The translations under genes were made by a program, and so were the position numbers. The notes under the pieces were generated by a model, which searched no databases, had not been told where the DNA came from, and saw only the letters and a list, made by a program, of their open reading frames with translations. From contig NC_080699.1 of the NCBI RefSeq assembly GCF_030445035.2, positions 12,524,001 through 12,588,000 of the forward strand: a stretch of DNA of 64,000 nt. The letters run 5' to 3'. This DNA is from Dasypus novemcinctus. Taxonomy: Eukaryota; Chordata; Mammalia; Cingulata; Dasypodidae. The first letter of the stretch is position 1. Each line of letters opens with the position of its first letter. This document shows, in pieces, positions 33,519 through 47,280 of this stretch.

Positions 33519-36500
33519 AAATAGTAACCAAGAAAGAGCTGGAGTAGTAATACTAAAATTGAACAAAATAGGTTTTTAAATATAGAACTGTTGTAAGAGA
33601 TGAAGGTCATTATATATTAATAAAAGGGACAATTCAATAAAAAGAAATAGCTATAATAAATATTTCTGCACCTAACATGGTTGCTCCAAAAATACATGAG
33701 GCAAACTGAAGAGAAAAATAGATTCCTCTAAAATAATAGTTGGGGATTTCAACACACCACTGTCATCATTGGATAGAACTTCTGGACAGAAGATCAATAA
33801 GGAAGCAGAGAGCTCACATAATATGATAAATGAAATATACTGAACAGACATATATAGAACAATACACCTAAAAGAGCAGGATATGTATTCTTTTCTAGTG
33901 CTCATAGCTCTTTCTCCAGGATAGACCATTATGTTGGGTCACAAAACAAGCCTCAAAAAATTTATAAAGATTGAAATTATACAAAACACTTTATCTGAGT
34001 ACAATGGAATGAAGTTGGAAATAATGTGGAGAACTGGAAAATTCACAAATATATGGATGTTAACACACTATTAAACAATCAGTGGGTCAAAGACGAAATT
34101 ATAAGGGAAATCAGCAAATATCTAGAGAAAATGGAAATAAGAACAAAATATTTCAAAACCTATGGGATGCCACAAAGGCAGTGCTCAGAGTGAAATTTAT
34201 ACCCCTAAATGCTTACATTAAAAAATTAAGAGCTAAAATCAAAGACATACCCACAAACCTCGAGGAAATAGAAAACTGTAAACTAAAGCCAAAGTAAGCA
34301 GAAATAAGTAACAAAGATTAAAACAGAAATAAATGAAGTGGAGAACAGCAACAAAAAATAAGAGAATCGACAAAAGCAAAAATTGGTTCTTTGAGAAAAA
34401 TCAACAAAATCGACAAACCCTTAGCAAGACTGACAAAGGAAAAAGAAGACACAAATTTAAAAAATTAGAAATGAGAAGGGAGACATAACTACTGACCCCA
34501 CAGAGATAAAAAAAATCATTAAGAGGATACTATGAACAATTGTACACCAAGAAACTAGACAATATTGACAAGATGGACAAATTTCCTAGAAGACATGAAG
34601 AACCTACACTGACCTTAGAAGAAAGGAAAACCTCAACAAACCTGTCACAAGAGATTGAAACAATCATCAAAAACCTCCCCAAAATGAAATGCACAGGGCC
34701 AGATGGCTTCACATGTGAATTCTAGCAATCATTCAAAGAAGATTTAATACCAATCTTGCTCAGAGTCTTCCAAAACATTGAACAGGAAGGAATGCTACCA
34801 AACTCATTCTCTGAAGCCAACATCATCTTAATACCAAAGCCATATAAAAATACTATGAAAAAAAATTACAGACCAATTTCTCTAATGAACATACATGCAA
34901 AAATCTCAACAAAATACTTGTTAATGAAATCCAAAAGCACATTTAAAGAATTATATACCACAAAAAAATGGGTTTTATCCCAGGTATATAAGGGTGGTTC
35001 AACATAAGAAAATAAATCAGTGTAATACACCACTTTAATAAATCCAAGAAGAAAAATCACATTGTCATCTCAATTGATGCAGAAAAGGTGTTTGACAAAA
35101 TGCAGCATCCTTTCTTGTTAAAGCACTTGGAAAGATAGGAATAGAAGGAAATTTTCTCAATATGAGAAAGTGTGCATATGAAAAATACACAGCTAACACT
35201 GTACTTGATGATGAAAGACTAAAAGTTTTCCTCCTGAGAAAGGGAACAAGACAAGGATGCCCACTGTCACCACTGTTATTCAATATTCTATTAAAATTTC
35301 TAGCTAAAGCAATTAGGCAAGAAAAAGAAAGAAAAGTCACTCAAGTAGGAAAAGAAGAAGTAAAAACTTTGCTAATCATTGAAGATATGATCCTATACTT
35401 GGAAAATCATGAAAACCCAGAAGAAAGCTACTGGAACTAATAAACAAGTTCAGCAAAGTGATGAGATAAAGATTAACGTGCAAAAACCAGTAGTGCTTCT
35501 TTGTACGACTAATAAGCAACCTGTGGAGGAAGTCTGGAAGAAAATTCCATTTACAATAGTGATTAAGAGAATTAAATATTTAAGAATAAACTTAACCAAG
35601 GACATAAAGGATGTGTGATGAGAAACTACAAAATATTGCTGAAAGCAATCAAAGATAACCTAAACGAATGATAGGATATTCCATGTGCATGAATGGGAAG
35701 ACTAAATAACGTAAGATGTCAGTTCTACCCAAATTGATTTACAGATTTAATGCAATCCCAATACAAATTCCAGCAGTTCTTTTTGCAGAAATGGAAAAGT
35801 CAATCATCAAACTTTTTTTAGAAGTATAAGGGGCCCCGGATAGCCAAAAATATCTTTAAAAAGAAGAAAAAAGTTTGGAGGACTATCACTCCTTGACTTT
35901 AAAGCATATTTCTTATATAGTGGTAAAAACAACATAGTACTGATGTAAAGATAGACACAATTGAACAAAGAAATAAAATATATAGTTCAGAAATAGACCC
36001 TCACATCCATGGTCAAATGATTTTTGACAATGCTGCCAAACCCACTCATCTGGGTCAGAACAGTCTATTAAACAAACAGTGTTGGGAGAACTGGATATCC
36101 ATATATAAACAAAGAGGACCCTTATCTCACACCTTATACTAAAATGAAATGGATCAAACATCTAAATATAAGGGATAGAACCATAAAAATCCTAGAATAA
36201 AATGCAGGGAAACATCTTTAAGATCCTGTGGTAAGTGGTGGTTTCTTAAACCTTATATCCAAAGGGTGTGCAATGAAAGAAAAAAATAGATAAATAGGAC
36301 CTCCTTAAAATGAAACACAAAAATGACTTTGTAAAGAAGGTAGAAAGGCACCCTACGTATTGGGAGAAAATATTTGGCTACCAGATATCCAATAAAGGTT
36401 TGATTTCCATATTATATAAAGAGATCATACACCTTGACAATAAAAAGACAAACCAATTAATGAATGAACAAAATACTTAGACAGTTTTCCAAAGAGGAAA

Positions 36501-36992
36501 TATGAATAGACAAGAAAGCACATGAAAAGATGCTCAACATGACCAGCTATTAGGGAATGCAGATCAAAACTGCAATGAGATAATCATTTCACACCTTATA
36601 GAATGCCCGTTACTAAAAAGATGGAAAACTGCAAGTGCCGGAGAGGATGTGGAGAAATCTGAATACTTCTCCATAGTTGGTGGGAATGTAGAATAGTGTT
36701 GCTTTTGTAGAAGGCAGTTTGGCAGTTCCTTGGGAAACTAAATATAGATCTGTCATATAACCCTGCAATCCTGCTAGTAGGAATATATTCAGAAGAACTA
36801 AGAACAAGAATGTGAACAGACATTTGCACACTGATGTTCGTAGTGGCATTATTCACAATTGCTAAAAGATGGAAACAACCCAAGTCTCCATCAGCCGATA
36901 AATAGATAAACCAAAATGTGGTATATACATACAATGGAATACTATTCAGCTGTAAGAAGAAATGAAGTTGGGATGCATATGACAACACAGAA

Positions 36993-37186
36993 CAGGGTTT
37001 CTTAACAAAGGGTCTGTGAGTGTGAATTGAAATTCAAAAAAACATTATTCTTGTGGGAACATGTTGGTTGTGGGTATGATATATTTATTAAATAATGCAC
37101 AGTATAGTGAGAACTTAGTAAGGGGTCTGTGGTTTTCACCTGACTGGAAAAGGGGTCTGTGGAACAAAAAAGGTTACGAGCCCCTG
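36993..37186. mobile_element. Non-autonomous hAT element inside the L1
   Basis: 194 bp with inverted-repeat-like ends (CAGGGTTTCTTAAC... and ...GGTTACGAGCCCCTG). Flanking 8-mers ACACAGAA (36985-36992) and ACATAGAT (37187-37194) match at 6 of 8, as for an old 8-bp hAT duplication. Removing it restores the L1 reading 'ATATGACAACATAGATGAACCTTGAG'. It is related to 40386-40540 over 'TATGATATATTTATTA' and 'TTTTCACCTGACTGG'. It codes for no transposase. Orientation is arbitrary. Confidence 0.85.
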
Positions 37187-37475
37187 ACATAGATGAACCT
37201 TGAGAACATTATGTTGAATGAAATAAGCCAGACACAAAAGGACAAGTATCATACGGTCTCACTGGTATGAACTAAACACAATGAGTAAACGCACGGAGTT
37301 AAACTCTAGAGTATAGGTTACTAGGAGATAGAATGTGGGTTGAGAAGGGGGGCCTGAAGCTTAACGTCCATAGAATTTTTAATAAGGTTGATTGTAATGT
37401 GTGGAAATGGATAGAATTGATGGTAGCACATCATAATGGATGTAACTAACACATCTGATTTAAAATGTCGTTGTG

Positions 37476-37884
37476 GGGAAGCGGACTTGGCCCAGTGGTT
37501 AGGGTGTCTGCCTATCACATGGGAGGTCCACAGTTCAAACCCCGGGCCTCCATGACCCATGTGGAGCTGGCCCATGCGCAGTGCTGATGCGTGCAAGGAG
37601 TGCCCTGCCACGCAGAGGTGTCCCCCACGTAGGGGAGCCCCACGCGCAAGGAGTGCGCCCAGTAAGGAGAGCTGCCCAGTGTGAAGGAAAGTGCAGCCTG
37701 CCCAGGAGTGGCACACATGGAGAGCTGACCCAACAAGATGATACAATAAAAAGAAACATAGATTCCCGGTGCTGCTGATAAAGATAGAAGCGGTCACAGA
37801 AGAACACACAGCGAATGGACACAGAGAGCAGACAACTGGGGGGGCAGAGGGAGGAAGGGGAGAGAAATTTTAAAAATTAAAAAT
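37476..37884 (+). mobile_element. DAS SINE inside the L1 3' UTR
   Basis: Head GGGAAGCGGACTTGGCCCAG, body, a GGGGAGAGAAATTT region and a short A/T tail. The 14-bp duplication AAAATGTCGTTGTG (37462-37475) and AAAATGTCATTGTG (37885-37898) differ at one CpG-type site. Confidence 0.97.
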
Positions 37885-39024
37885 AAAATGTCATTGTGGC
37901 TGAAAGGGGTAGTCTAGGGATGGAAATGTCAATTGAAAGGAAGCTAGAGGTTAAACTAGGGAGTGTATAACTGTGATTTCGGTGATGGATAAGGATTGTG
38001 GTTAATAGTACAGATGCAATAATGTTCTATTACAAGGTGTTAGGAATATGGAGACAAATGGGAAAACACAATATAACTTATTGACAACAGTTCACAGTAA
38101 TATTGTAATATTCTTGCGTCCATGGCAAAGAAGATACTATATCAATTCTGCGGCCCAACAACAAGCCTATATAAGGGGGTCTGGGAATTTTCCTTTTGTA
38201 GTAAAGAAAACGTTCTAAAATTGAGGTGATAATGGCATGATTCTGTGCTGAAATCGATAGCCACTGAGTGCACGCTTTGGATGGATGGTACGCAGTATGG
38301 GACTGTATATCCCTGTGGTAGATGATGGACTGTGGTTATCAGTACAAATATGAGAATGTTCTGTCATGAACTGTAACAAATACACAATACTAATACATAG
38401 TGTTAACAGTAGGGCGGTTTGTCGGAAAATACACCAGCTGTAAGATACGGACTCTAGTTAGCAGTAATATTTTGAAGATATCCTTTATTTGTAACAAATG
38501 TTCTACAACAATACAAGGTGGTGGTGGTGGGCCAATGTATGGGAATCCTGTATGGTATGCATGACTGTTTGGTAATCTCACAACTGCTCTAATAAAAAGT
38601 CTTCTACATGCTATGTGCTGCAACTAATCTGTTAGATGGGGCACTAAAGGCATCCAGTGGACAGTCAGTTGAGTTCATGATGACAGTAATGTCCCCTTTT
38701 TCTCTGTCTTTCCTTTCCCTGAAGGAACTGACTGGCCGTAAGATAGGTGCCTTACTGTTTGATACAGGTTTAGATTGTATAAAGCTACAGAAATGTGATT
38801 TGTGCTCTTTGGTTTTATAGTAGAATTAAAAAGATATCTCCTGCTATAAAAATAATTCAAAACTGGCCCTGCCTAATATTGTGTCACTAACACCACCTTT
38901 AGTCTTTCATTCATTTGTTCCCCCATTATTTGATTTTCTATTCAATTATATTCTTATTCACTGTAATTCACACTGTGAAACTATATACTAAAAACATTCT
39001 ACAGACTTGTTTTTTTTGTTATCA

Positions 39025-39030
39025 TTTATT
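39025..39030 (-). terminator. GUCY1A2: Candidate distal poly(A) signal of GUCY1A2
   Basis: TTTATT on the plus strand, so AATAAA on the minus strand. About 20-35 nt further along the minus strand comes a GT/T-rich stretch (GTCTGTAGAATGTTTTTAGT), a good downstream element. It sits where repeat-poor sequence meets the L1-rich region at about 38600. Cleavage near 39010 is an inference. Confidence 0.4.
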
Positions 39031-40385
39031 GATTTAAATATTTTATAAGTGACATTTTGGGCTTATAAGGTAAATAAATGCGTGAGTTGAACAGATAGTT
39101 TGTAAGGAATTATGTAAATATAACACACAACTGTCATTTCCACTTGCTTTATAAAAATCTCAGGTTTCCATCACTTTTCATATATAAATTCAACAAGTTC
39201 TGCAGTCTGTAAATACATAGACATTTTGCATAATGGGGCATGCTATTTACAATGTGTGTGACCAAGAATTACAAATAAAAATCAAAATGAGTAAAAAGTG
39301 GTGTTACATGAAAGGCAACAAAGTTACAGTGGCTGTTTATAATACTGTAAGTGCTTAAATACTTTTACATAAACTATTATTCCTAAAATTCTAGTGACAT
39401 GAGGCATATTGTATCATTTAAATCTGGAAAAGCTTCCCTAAACCTGTGCTGCTAGATAAAGGAAAATATTTTAAAATATATGAAACACCAAGTAAAATTT
39501 ATTAATGGTACAGGTTGAAGAGATGCATTCATTTTTTTAGAAAACAAAAAAAAAATAGTTTGACATTTCAAAATATATGCAATTTAACCATGCCATACAG
39601 ATATTAGTATATTTATCTGGTATTATTTGATGACATTGCAATTTAAATTTGCGGTAACTAGATTTTTAAAAGAAATTCACAAAGTACAGTCGGATAGCAA
39701 AATGGCAGATGTACAATATTATTTACATTGCAAGCCAAATAAAAAACTTAGACCCATGAAATTGCAACAAACAAATCGGCCAAAACATTAAAATAATTTA
39801 GGTAGCTGGTTAAGTAAAAACCACCCCATGCAGAGGAAGCTAAGGGAGGCCTAGCACATGGCAACTATGTGTTTGTGTTTTTATTATATGAGTTGGGAAA
39901 TCAATTTATTATATAATGCCAAGATGTTTGATGGAAATGCATTGGCTGTTTATGCATTAAAATGAGCAGGTTTAAATTAGATACCTAAAGTACTGTTTGG
40001 GAAAAAAACCCTTTGGTTTTGTAAAATGGCTACTCACAGATGAACAGTAGAATTCAGGTAGGTTGACTGTGAAATGAAGACCATATGCTATTTCTGGAAT
40101 GTTCTTAGAACATTTTCAAAACAATGAAACAGTTTTGTCACTTGGCAAGCAAAGTTATAATGTGGCTATAGGAGGATGTTTATAAACCTTTAAACTTTCT
40201 TCAAATCAAAACACTCGAGGATTTTTTCTTTTTAACAAAGAAAAATCTTATCCATTGCTAAGAAAAATTAGAAAATATATCTCCTGATGGGCCATTTTTC
40301 TACTTGAACCTAAGATGACTTTCCTAGAACCTGACATGATGATGTGAATCATGCATAGCTGGAGTAATTTTTCTTACCTCTAAAT

Positions 40386-40540
40386 CAGGGGTTGATGAGG
40401 TTGAATTTAAGTTAAAAAAAAAAAAAAAGCATTCTGCTTGTGTGGACATGTTAGTGTGGGTGTGATATATTTATTAGTGTAGTGTGATTTTCACCTGACT
40501 GGCAAAGGGATCCATGGAAAAAAAAGGGTAAAAACCCCTG
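40386..40540. mobile_element. Non-autonomous hAT element with perfect 8-bp duplication
   Basis: 155 bp starting CAGGGGTTGATGAGG and ending GGGTAAAAACCCCTG, an imperfect terminal inverted repeat. Both sides carry CTCTAAAT (40378-40385 and 40541-40548), a perfect 8-bp duplication, the hAT signature. It shares an internal core with 36993-37186, with an internal deletion here. No coding capacity. Confidence 0.93.
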
Positions 40541-43500
40541 CTCTAAATTCTAAAAGGAGACAATGAATTAGGTTAAGTTGTAATTTTGCAACTCTGGACC
40601 TTAGATATCAATTCAGGAGGGGGCAGCTAAATAGGGGGGAAAAAAGGGACTGAGTATCACAGCTGTTCCAATTTCATCCTAATTTCTTCTCCTTCCTCAA
40701 TCATCTTCTATTTTTACATTCATTGTTAAACATATTTCCCTAAAGAAATAAAAATGGTAAAGGGATTGCAAGTCATATTTCTTCATTTGAACAAGCATTA
40801 TGATTGTCTATCATTTCAAGATAAAGGCTTTTTTTTTTCACACTGAAAATCACAGGAAGAAAATTATCTGCATTTTCACAGGTGGAAATCTGCATGGTAG
40901 TGGCCTGTTGTCTCACAATTTCAAAATAAAACAGCCAATCAGGAATAAATCAAATTAGATTAACATAATATTCCTTTTTAAATTTTTGGATTTTTTCCCC
41001 CTGCAGTTTTCATACCTTTTCCTTTGCCTGACTACCTGATCTGTTACAATTCTAAAAAGTCCAAATGAGAACTCAGAAAGCTCAACCAAACCTCAAAGGG
41101 AACTGGACTTATTGAAGCATGTTTCTTGAGAAGAAAAAGATGTATTGTTTCTATATGAACTCAGACAAACGTACATCATGGAGACATGTTCAGTGGTTTT
41201 AATATATTACTAGGACACTAATACCAAAAACATAAAAAGAAAATTGTAAGTTTTAGAGATTAAATATTCTTTTTATCTTGTTCAAGACTTGTTCAAGCAA
41301 AGTCTGTATAAATATTATAGTATTGGGAGGAGGTACCTAAAATGGAAGGACACACTCTTCTGTCTTCCTCATTGGTACTCTTTTAAATGAGATATTTGAT
41401 TTCTTTTTTTATGAATCAGATACTCTGCTACAAATAATTCCATTTTCCCTGAAAAAAAAAATGGTTTTGGATTGGGATTTGTAAATAAATGATTGATCCC
41501 TTGATAAAGTATTATCCAAACTATCTTTTTGTACTTAAGAATATGGTAATATGTTAATTCTGTGAAAAAGTCAAAATTGTGGTATTATAAATGGTTTATG
41601 AATATAGGCTAAAACCTCAAAGGCATAAAGCTAGAAAATATGGAATACATTGTATATTGCTTCTTAAATACACTAGGCTCATAAAATTGATGGCAAATAT
41701 TTCAAACTCTAAAAAACAAAACAAAACAAAAACCACCTCAAAACGTCAAACTAAGTTACAGGGTAAACAGGAAAAAAGACAGCACATGAGTTATCTCTAG
41801 ATAAAGAGCCAGTAAAATCAAAGAGCATTTGGTGTATTCTCCTTATTGGGAAGTTGCTTTCAGAAACAATTTCCCTACAAATAGAACAAGCTTCCTTTCT
41901 ATTTCAAACTTTCGTAGTGAGGCACCAAAGTAAAAAATTGACTATCTGAAAACAAACGGGTTTTCTAAATGAAGGAGTTTATAGGGCATAAAAGAGGAAG
42001 TTATCCAAAAAGGTTGACACTGATACTTCTTGAGAAAGTGTCGTATATTCAGTGAAAAAGAACTATGCTTACATTTTTATAGGCTCATGTTTCTTTTCAC
42101 TGGTGAAGCTTTTGGAAGCCCAGGTCCCAATGTGCTCTGTCACCTCTGTCCTTAGCAATGTCCAAGTGCCCACTTTCTTTTCCTTTCTTCACTACTCCAA
42201 AAAGTGTTCAATCATGTGAAAGTGAAAAAGGGATGCCCTAGTCCAGATAATAAAATACTATTATGCACCCTGTATGGGGGTGGAGGGGAATAGAAGGAAG
42301 GATGAAAAAATCAGAGGATGGTGAGAAGCTTTAAGAGCCTACTTAGTTTACAGCACACAATACCCATACACACAGCCCATTCATTTGACATCTACCAGGA
42401 GTTTTATTTAGAAATAATACTGAACTCTATTGATCAGTTAGAGCCACACTTGATATTTGGATTCTTGCATGGTTTCTCATTAGCATGATGACTATACGAA
42501 GGAATAATTAGATCTTGAGGCAAATATTGATTAAAGACCTAGTACCGAATTTTTCCAACAGGAAAGAAAAGCTATACTGGTAGATATATATGATGTAAGA
42601 AGTCCTGTCCCATTAAATAGATTTATTTTGATGAGCATATTTCTTATGTTTGTTTTATTAAAAATTGACACGGACATAATTGATATTTTATGACATTGGT
42701 TAAATATGAATACCACATTCAAAACTCTAGTCTTACTATCTATATTTGAACCTTTCCTATGTTAACAGAGCTGTACTACAAAAAATTTTGTTTTTTTTTT
42801 TCTGTTTCCCGTCATCTCTATTTGTGCCCCTTTCTTCCTTCTCGTTGCATTCCAGCTGAAGCCTCCTACAGTCATGTAGTAGTTTCCATTTTAGGGGATT
42901 TTTCAGACAAAAAAGGGGATGGCTCTTAAGCACCAAAAGAAAAAGCCATAAGTACCCGTTATTCTAGGTCACTGAGTTACATAGCAACTCAAGAGGTGGA
43001 TTTTATAAGTGCTCAGTGAAACACTTGAAACAAATTTAAAAGATACAGCAGTAATTCTGGCTGCCATCCACCAATAATTATCTTTAAACAAGAGCAAAAA
43101 TTAAATAATTTTTAAAATTGTCCTCAAATACTTTAGATAATTACACAGTCCTCTAGACCTTATCTAGACCTTCTTGGCTTGAGTTAATTTCTTTTTCATG
43201 AGAAGTCTTTCTACTCAAAGAATACAAAAGCATTTTATCTGAAAGTCCAAGTTAAAGTTAAGCTTTGGTTTTAAGACAATAATTTACACCAATAAAATGT
43301 GGGAAGGGGTTTCACGTTGTTTTTTTTTTTTTTGGCCTCACTTCAACTATGGAGACCTTAAGATGCTAAAAATCAAGGCTATTTCAAGTAGTTACAATAA
43401 AATATATTGCTACAGATCACCCCAGAAACTGTAAGTACTCTTTTGCTAACCTTCAAAGTAAAGTGATAGTGACTTTAAAGGAATACTTTCTGAAAAGCAA

Positions 43501-46500
43501 TAAAAGGAGAATTTCTCTAGGAATTGAGGTTTCACTGGATATGGACATGCATAGTTTCTTGTTAGAGATGATGTAGAAATAATTGTATTTATTGTTTAAA
43601 TGATTTGAGCATATATTGGCTTTGACTTATACACTGAATTTGGTGAAGGTTGAGATGTTGCTCTATATACTAATCTGGACCAGTTAGAATACAGTATTAT
43701 CCGGCTGTTATCCTTAACCCTTATATTATTCAAATCAGTTTGGTGTTTAAAGGAATGTTGCTAAATTTGCAAACCATGGCTCAATGCCCCTAGTTATAAT
43801 TTTGTGTCTTATCTATGACATCTTCCATGTCTTTTCTCCTGCAACAAATGGAAAATGGGGAGAAAAAGCCTTTTAACCATAAGTCATAGGTAAATTATCA
43901 CCTAGGGATAAAGGCTTAAGGATCCCAACAGCAAAATTAATTTTCCTCCTAATTGCTGAAGAACTTGATACGTTTAAAAACTTCCCCAAAGTTTCTAGCA
44001 TTCACGGCTTTAGCGATGACAACTAAATTGACTCTTCCTGGACACAAATCTTACTCCTAAATTATTTTCTAATTGATAATTCTGACTAAGAATGTTCAAG
44101 TTTATTTCCCCCTTTTAAAGGTTTGGTTCTGACCAATTTGGCTTTAATTAACCAGTGACATGTAAGTGAAATCTTTGCTAAAAGTCCACCTAACCACTTT
44201 CCATTTTAGAAGACTGGGAGTATAACTTCACCTGTTACACAGAACACCACCAGGTGCTGTGGGGTAGCTTTCTCCTTGTCCAGACTGTCTGGAGCAGCCC
44301 CGTAAGTGGGACAGGCTCGGGATCACAGAGGCTTCCACCCTCAGGGGAGCATTTGTTTTACCAGCAGTCAAAGCGCCATTTAAGAGCAGTTTGGAGAAGA
44401 GGATGGAACATAGTTTAACCCCAGAAATGACTTAGGGATTTTAGGAAACACAAAGATTCCCCACTCTTGCGATTATATTTCACTAATGGGGAAAGACATC
44501 GTTTCTATAATATCAGGACAAAAAAGGAAGCATAAAACCAAATTGTATTTTTTCTCATTACGAGCTCAGCTAGGCATTTTATAAAAGGGGAAAAAAAGTT
44601 TTAAATATCACTTGCACACTGTGATAGTCTGTCCTTCAGTGCTAATTTTAGCTGGTTTCTCTGTGACATATGGCAGGGCAGGTATTTGGCCTTCTTTGTT
44701 TCTTCAATCCAGATACACTTTCATTTACCTTCATCGTTTTAACCAAGACTAGTTCTATCTGCCACCGTAAGAGAGTCTCTATTTATAGCTTAGTAAGCCT
44801 CTAATCCCAGTTTTACTGAGACGTATAACTGCTGGAAGGTTGGCACTGCCTCATAAGAAAACTGAAAAGGGCTGTACAGGGGTTTCTCTCTTTTCTTTTT
44901 TAAAATAAGAGTGACCAGTAGTCAAAGCATTTGGCTTTCATTTAACCAGAGGTGTCTGTTATGGAAAGTGCCCTTTCTTTTGAGGCTCTCTAATCCTTCC
45001 TGAAGAGAGAAATCTCTTGCTCCCCCACATCTCGATCTCCTGCTCGCCTCGCCCCCTCCAGTCCCTGACTGGAGTCTGATGTGGAAGTGCCAGGCAGCCC
45101 AAGGAGAGGCACCGGCGACAGACCCGAGGTGACACAAAGAGGCCGTTTTGTACATTTCTGATTTTCAGCCCAGTGAATACCTTCTTGCCCCATTTATATT
45201 TAATGATATTTAATAAATCACAGTAAAAATATTACATAGTTAGTGGTTCTCTCCTCTATCTCCAGTAGTGAGAAGGTAATGGGAAAATTGAATATAAACT
45301 GGTTCCTTTATTATTAAACTATATGTCAAATGACTCAGAAATGAGCTACCACGTGGGCTTTACATTTAGTTTCTCTTCTCTGCTTTGAAATACTCAGCAA
45401 CAGAACTCATATCTAACAAGAATAATTGTATGAGCAACTGCACAGGTTAACTGGGAAGACAAATTCAGTGAAATTTAATGGATTCAATTGAGTATTACTT
45501 TATCAACAATCAAAAGCACGTTCATTAACAGTTACGCACCCAATGATCTACAAAAACATAATTGCCAAAAACTTGTTTCACTGAATAAGTAGTTTGCTTA
45601 CTTTTTTTATAGGGAAATTTTCCAAATGGTGGGTGGGAGCATACTAAAGTTTGTACTACGTGTAATGGGAAGGTAAAACACCAGCATATCCACCCACCAC
45701 TCCAACTGTGTTCAGATTCATGGTTAGAGAAGAGTTCACCCAGGGGGCAACAATAAGAGTTGTCATTTTGTTTGGAGGCTGAGGGATGGATCCTAGCTTT
45801 GCATGATTTTGCTAAATAAGAATCTGATCTTGGACAATGCTCAGTGTGATATGAGTTTGTTTGCCAGTTGCTTTTAATTAATCCCAGTACTATTCTAAAT
45901 GATGGGATGGAGGGGTAAATTTAACTGTTAAAGGACTGATTATTATTAACTGTGCCACATTCAGATAAAATGCAATTTAAGAAGTAGGACTAAAGTATGA
46001 ATTATTCATTTTGAAATATGAAAGCTTTAGGACAATCATCAAAATAGCAGAAAAGGACAGGTTTTTTCCCAATATGACTACATAATCATTTTCACGCATT
46101 TATTAATTATACTTCATATGACTTTCCGCCAAATATATTTGGAAGCCAAAATACTATTATGCTTACTAAACATTGTTGTAACTCTCACAGACAACAGTGG
46201 TAATAAGTTTCTTTTATCTTTACTCTTTTATCTTCTAATACCTTGCCAAACCGTAGCCAACATTTGATATAGGTAACTTGTCCCAAGGCCCATCTATTTG
46301 AGAAAATTTACTTTCTCAGACTCTTCCAACTATGATCTACATTTACTCATGTATCTATCCTCAGGTATTCCTTACAATCACACACTACAAAAACCTGAAG
46401 ATCTGGAGGACATTACATATACATACAAAGCTCTCAAGTGGATTAGAAATCATGTGATAAGTATTTTAAAATTATACATTAGAAACCATCTGGAAGTATA

Positions 46501-47280
46501 TTAACTACTGTATAACATGCTTGCAAATCCATAACTTCTGAGATCAAATAAACATGTCCTTTGTTCAGTTTTTTTTTTTAATCTGAGGTATTTGCTATTC
46601 ATTTCTTCCATTGTAGAATGATGAATATCTTTAAAAAGTCTACACCAGCTATATTATTGCTTAAAATGTGTCTCTCTTTCCCCGAAGTGAAGTGCACAGA
46701 AGTGCAAGTTTCAAATGGCATCATCACCATGGCTTAAATTATTGCTTGAAAGGATGTTACAAGGTATTGCTAGGAAATCATTTTTAGAAGAATGTACAAT
46801 TCAGTGTGAAAAGTACATGGTGAGACTAAGTATTTTCAGACCGTAAAAATCAGAGCATTCAGAAGTAAGGCTCTCACTTACCATTTGCTTTGTGGCCAAA
46901 AGCTCATGGTTTTAGCCTTGGTGGTGAGGATCAGCAAATATTGTGATATACTGCTCTGGCAGTAACGAAGAAAACGGTATTGTATGTCGTGTGCCTAATA
47001 GCCCTATAGTGAGCAATATTCATCCCTCATGCTTATCCATGTTGACGTCTGTCTCTAATAAGTTTGAAGACTTGTGCTCAAAAAGCAGACCATAAATTTG
47101 AAACAAAAGCCAAAATTAAAGTTTGTGAAAGAATGGTAAGAAACCCAGAGCATTTAACTGTTCAAAATAACTACAAATGAAACAGTATTTTGCTATCTTA
47201 GTCAACCTGTACTTCCTCATTGAAATTGGAATCCCCAAATCTGTCTATCAGCATTACCGAGAATGGTTTTCTAAACACAG

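Larger units (their letters stand above)
31999..38593 (+). mobile_element. Decayed L1 with both ends, ORF2 relic, interrupted by three insertions
   Basis: Flanked by AAAATGTCTTCT (31987-31998) and AAAAAGTCTTCT (38594-38605), 11 of 12 identical. The 5' end has GGAAGATGGTG as in L1 5' UTRs. ORF2 remnants in order are endonuclease pieces (KDTNRLKVKGWQK near 33050, GDFNTPLSS near 33750), reverse transcriptase pieces (KMKCTGPDGF near 34680, [14 protein letters not shown] near 34865, GTRQGCPLSPLLFNI near 35247), then the ORF2 end and 3' UTR. Stops and frameshifts are frequent, so it is inactive. Without insertions and their duplications it is about 5.5 kb. The 430 bp before ORF2 seem too short for a complete ORF1, so ORF1 is probably deleted. 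Confidence 0.92.

Noticed and set aside
34082..35618. Short frames with reverse transcriptase wording
   Set aside because: They are pieces of one decayed L1 ORF2 with stops and frameshifts between them, so none is a gene.
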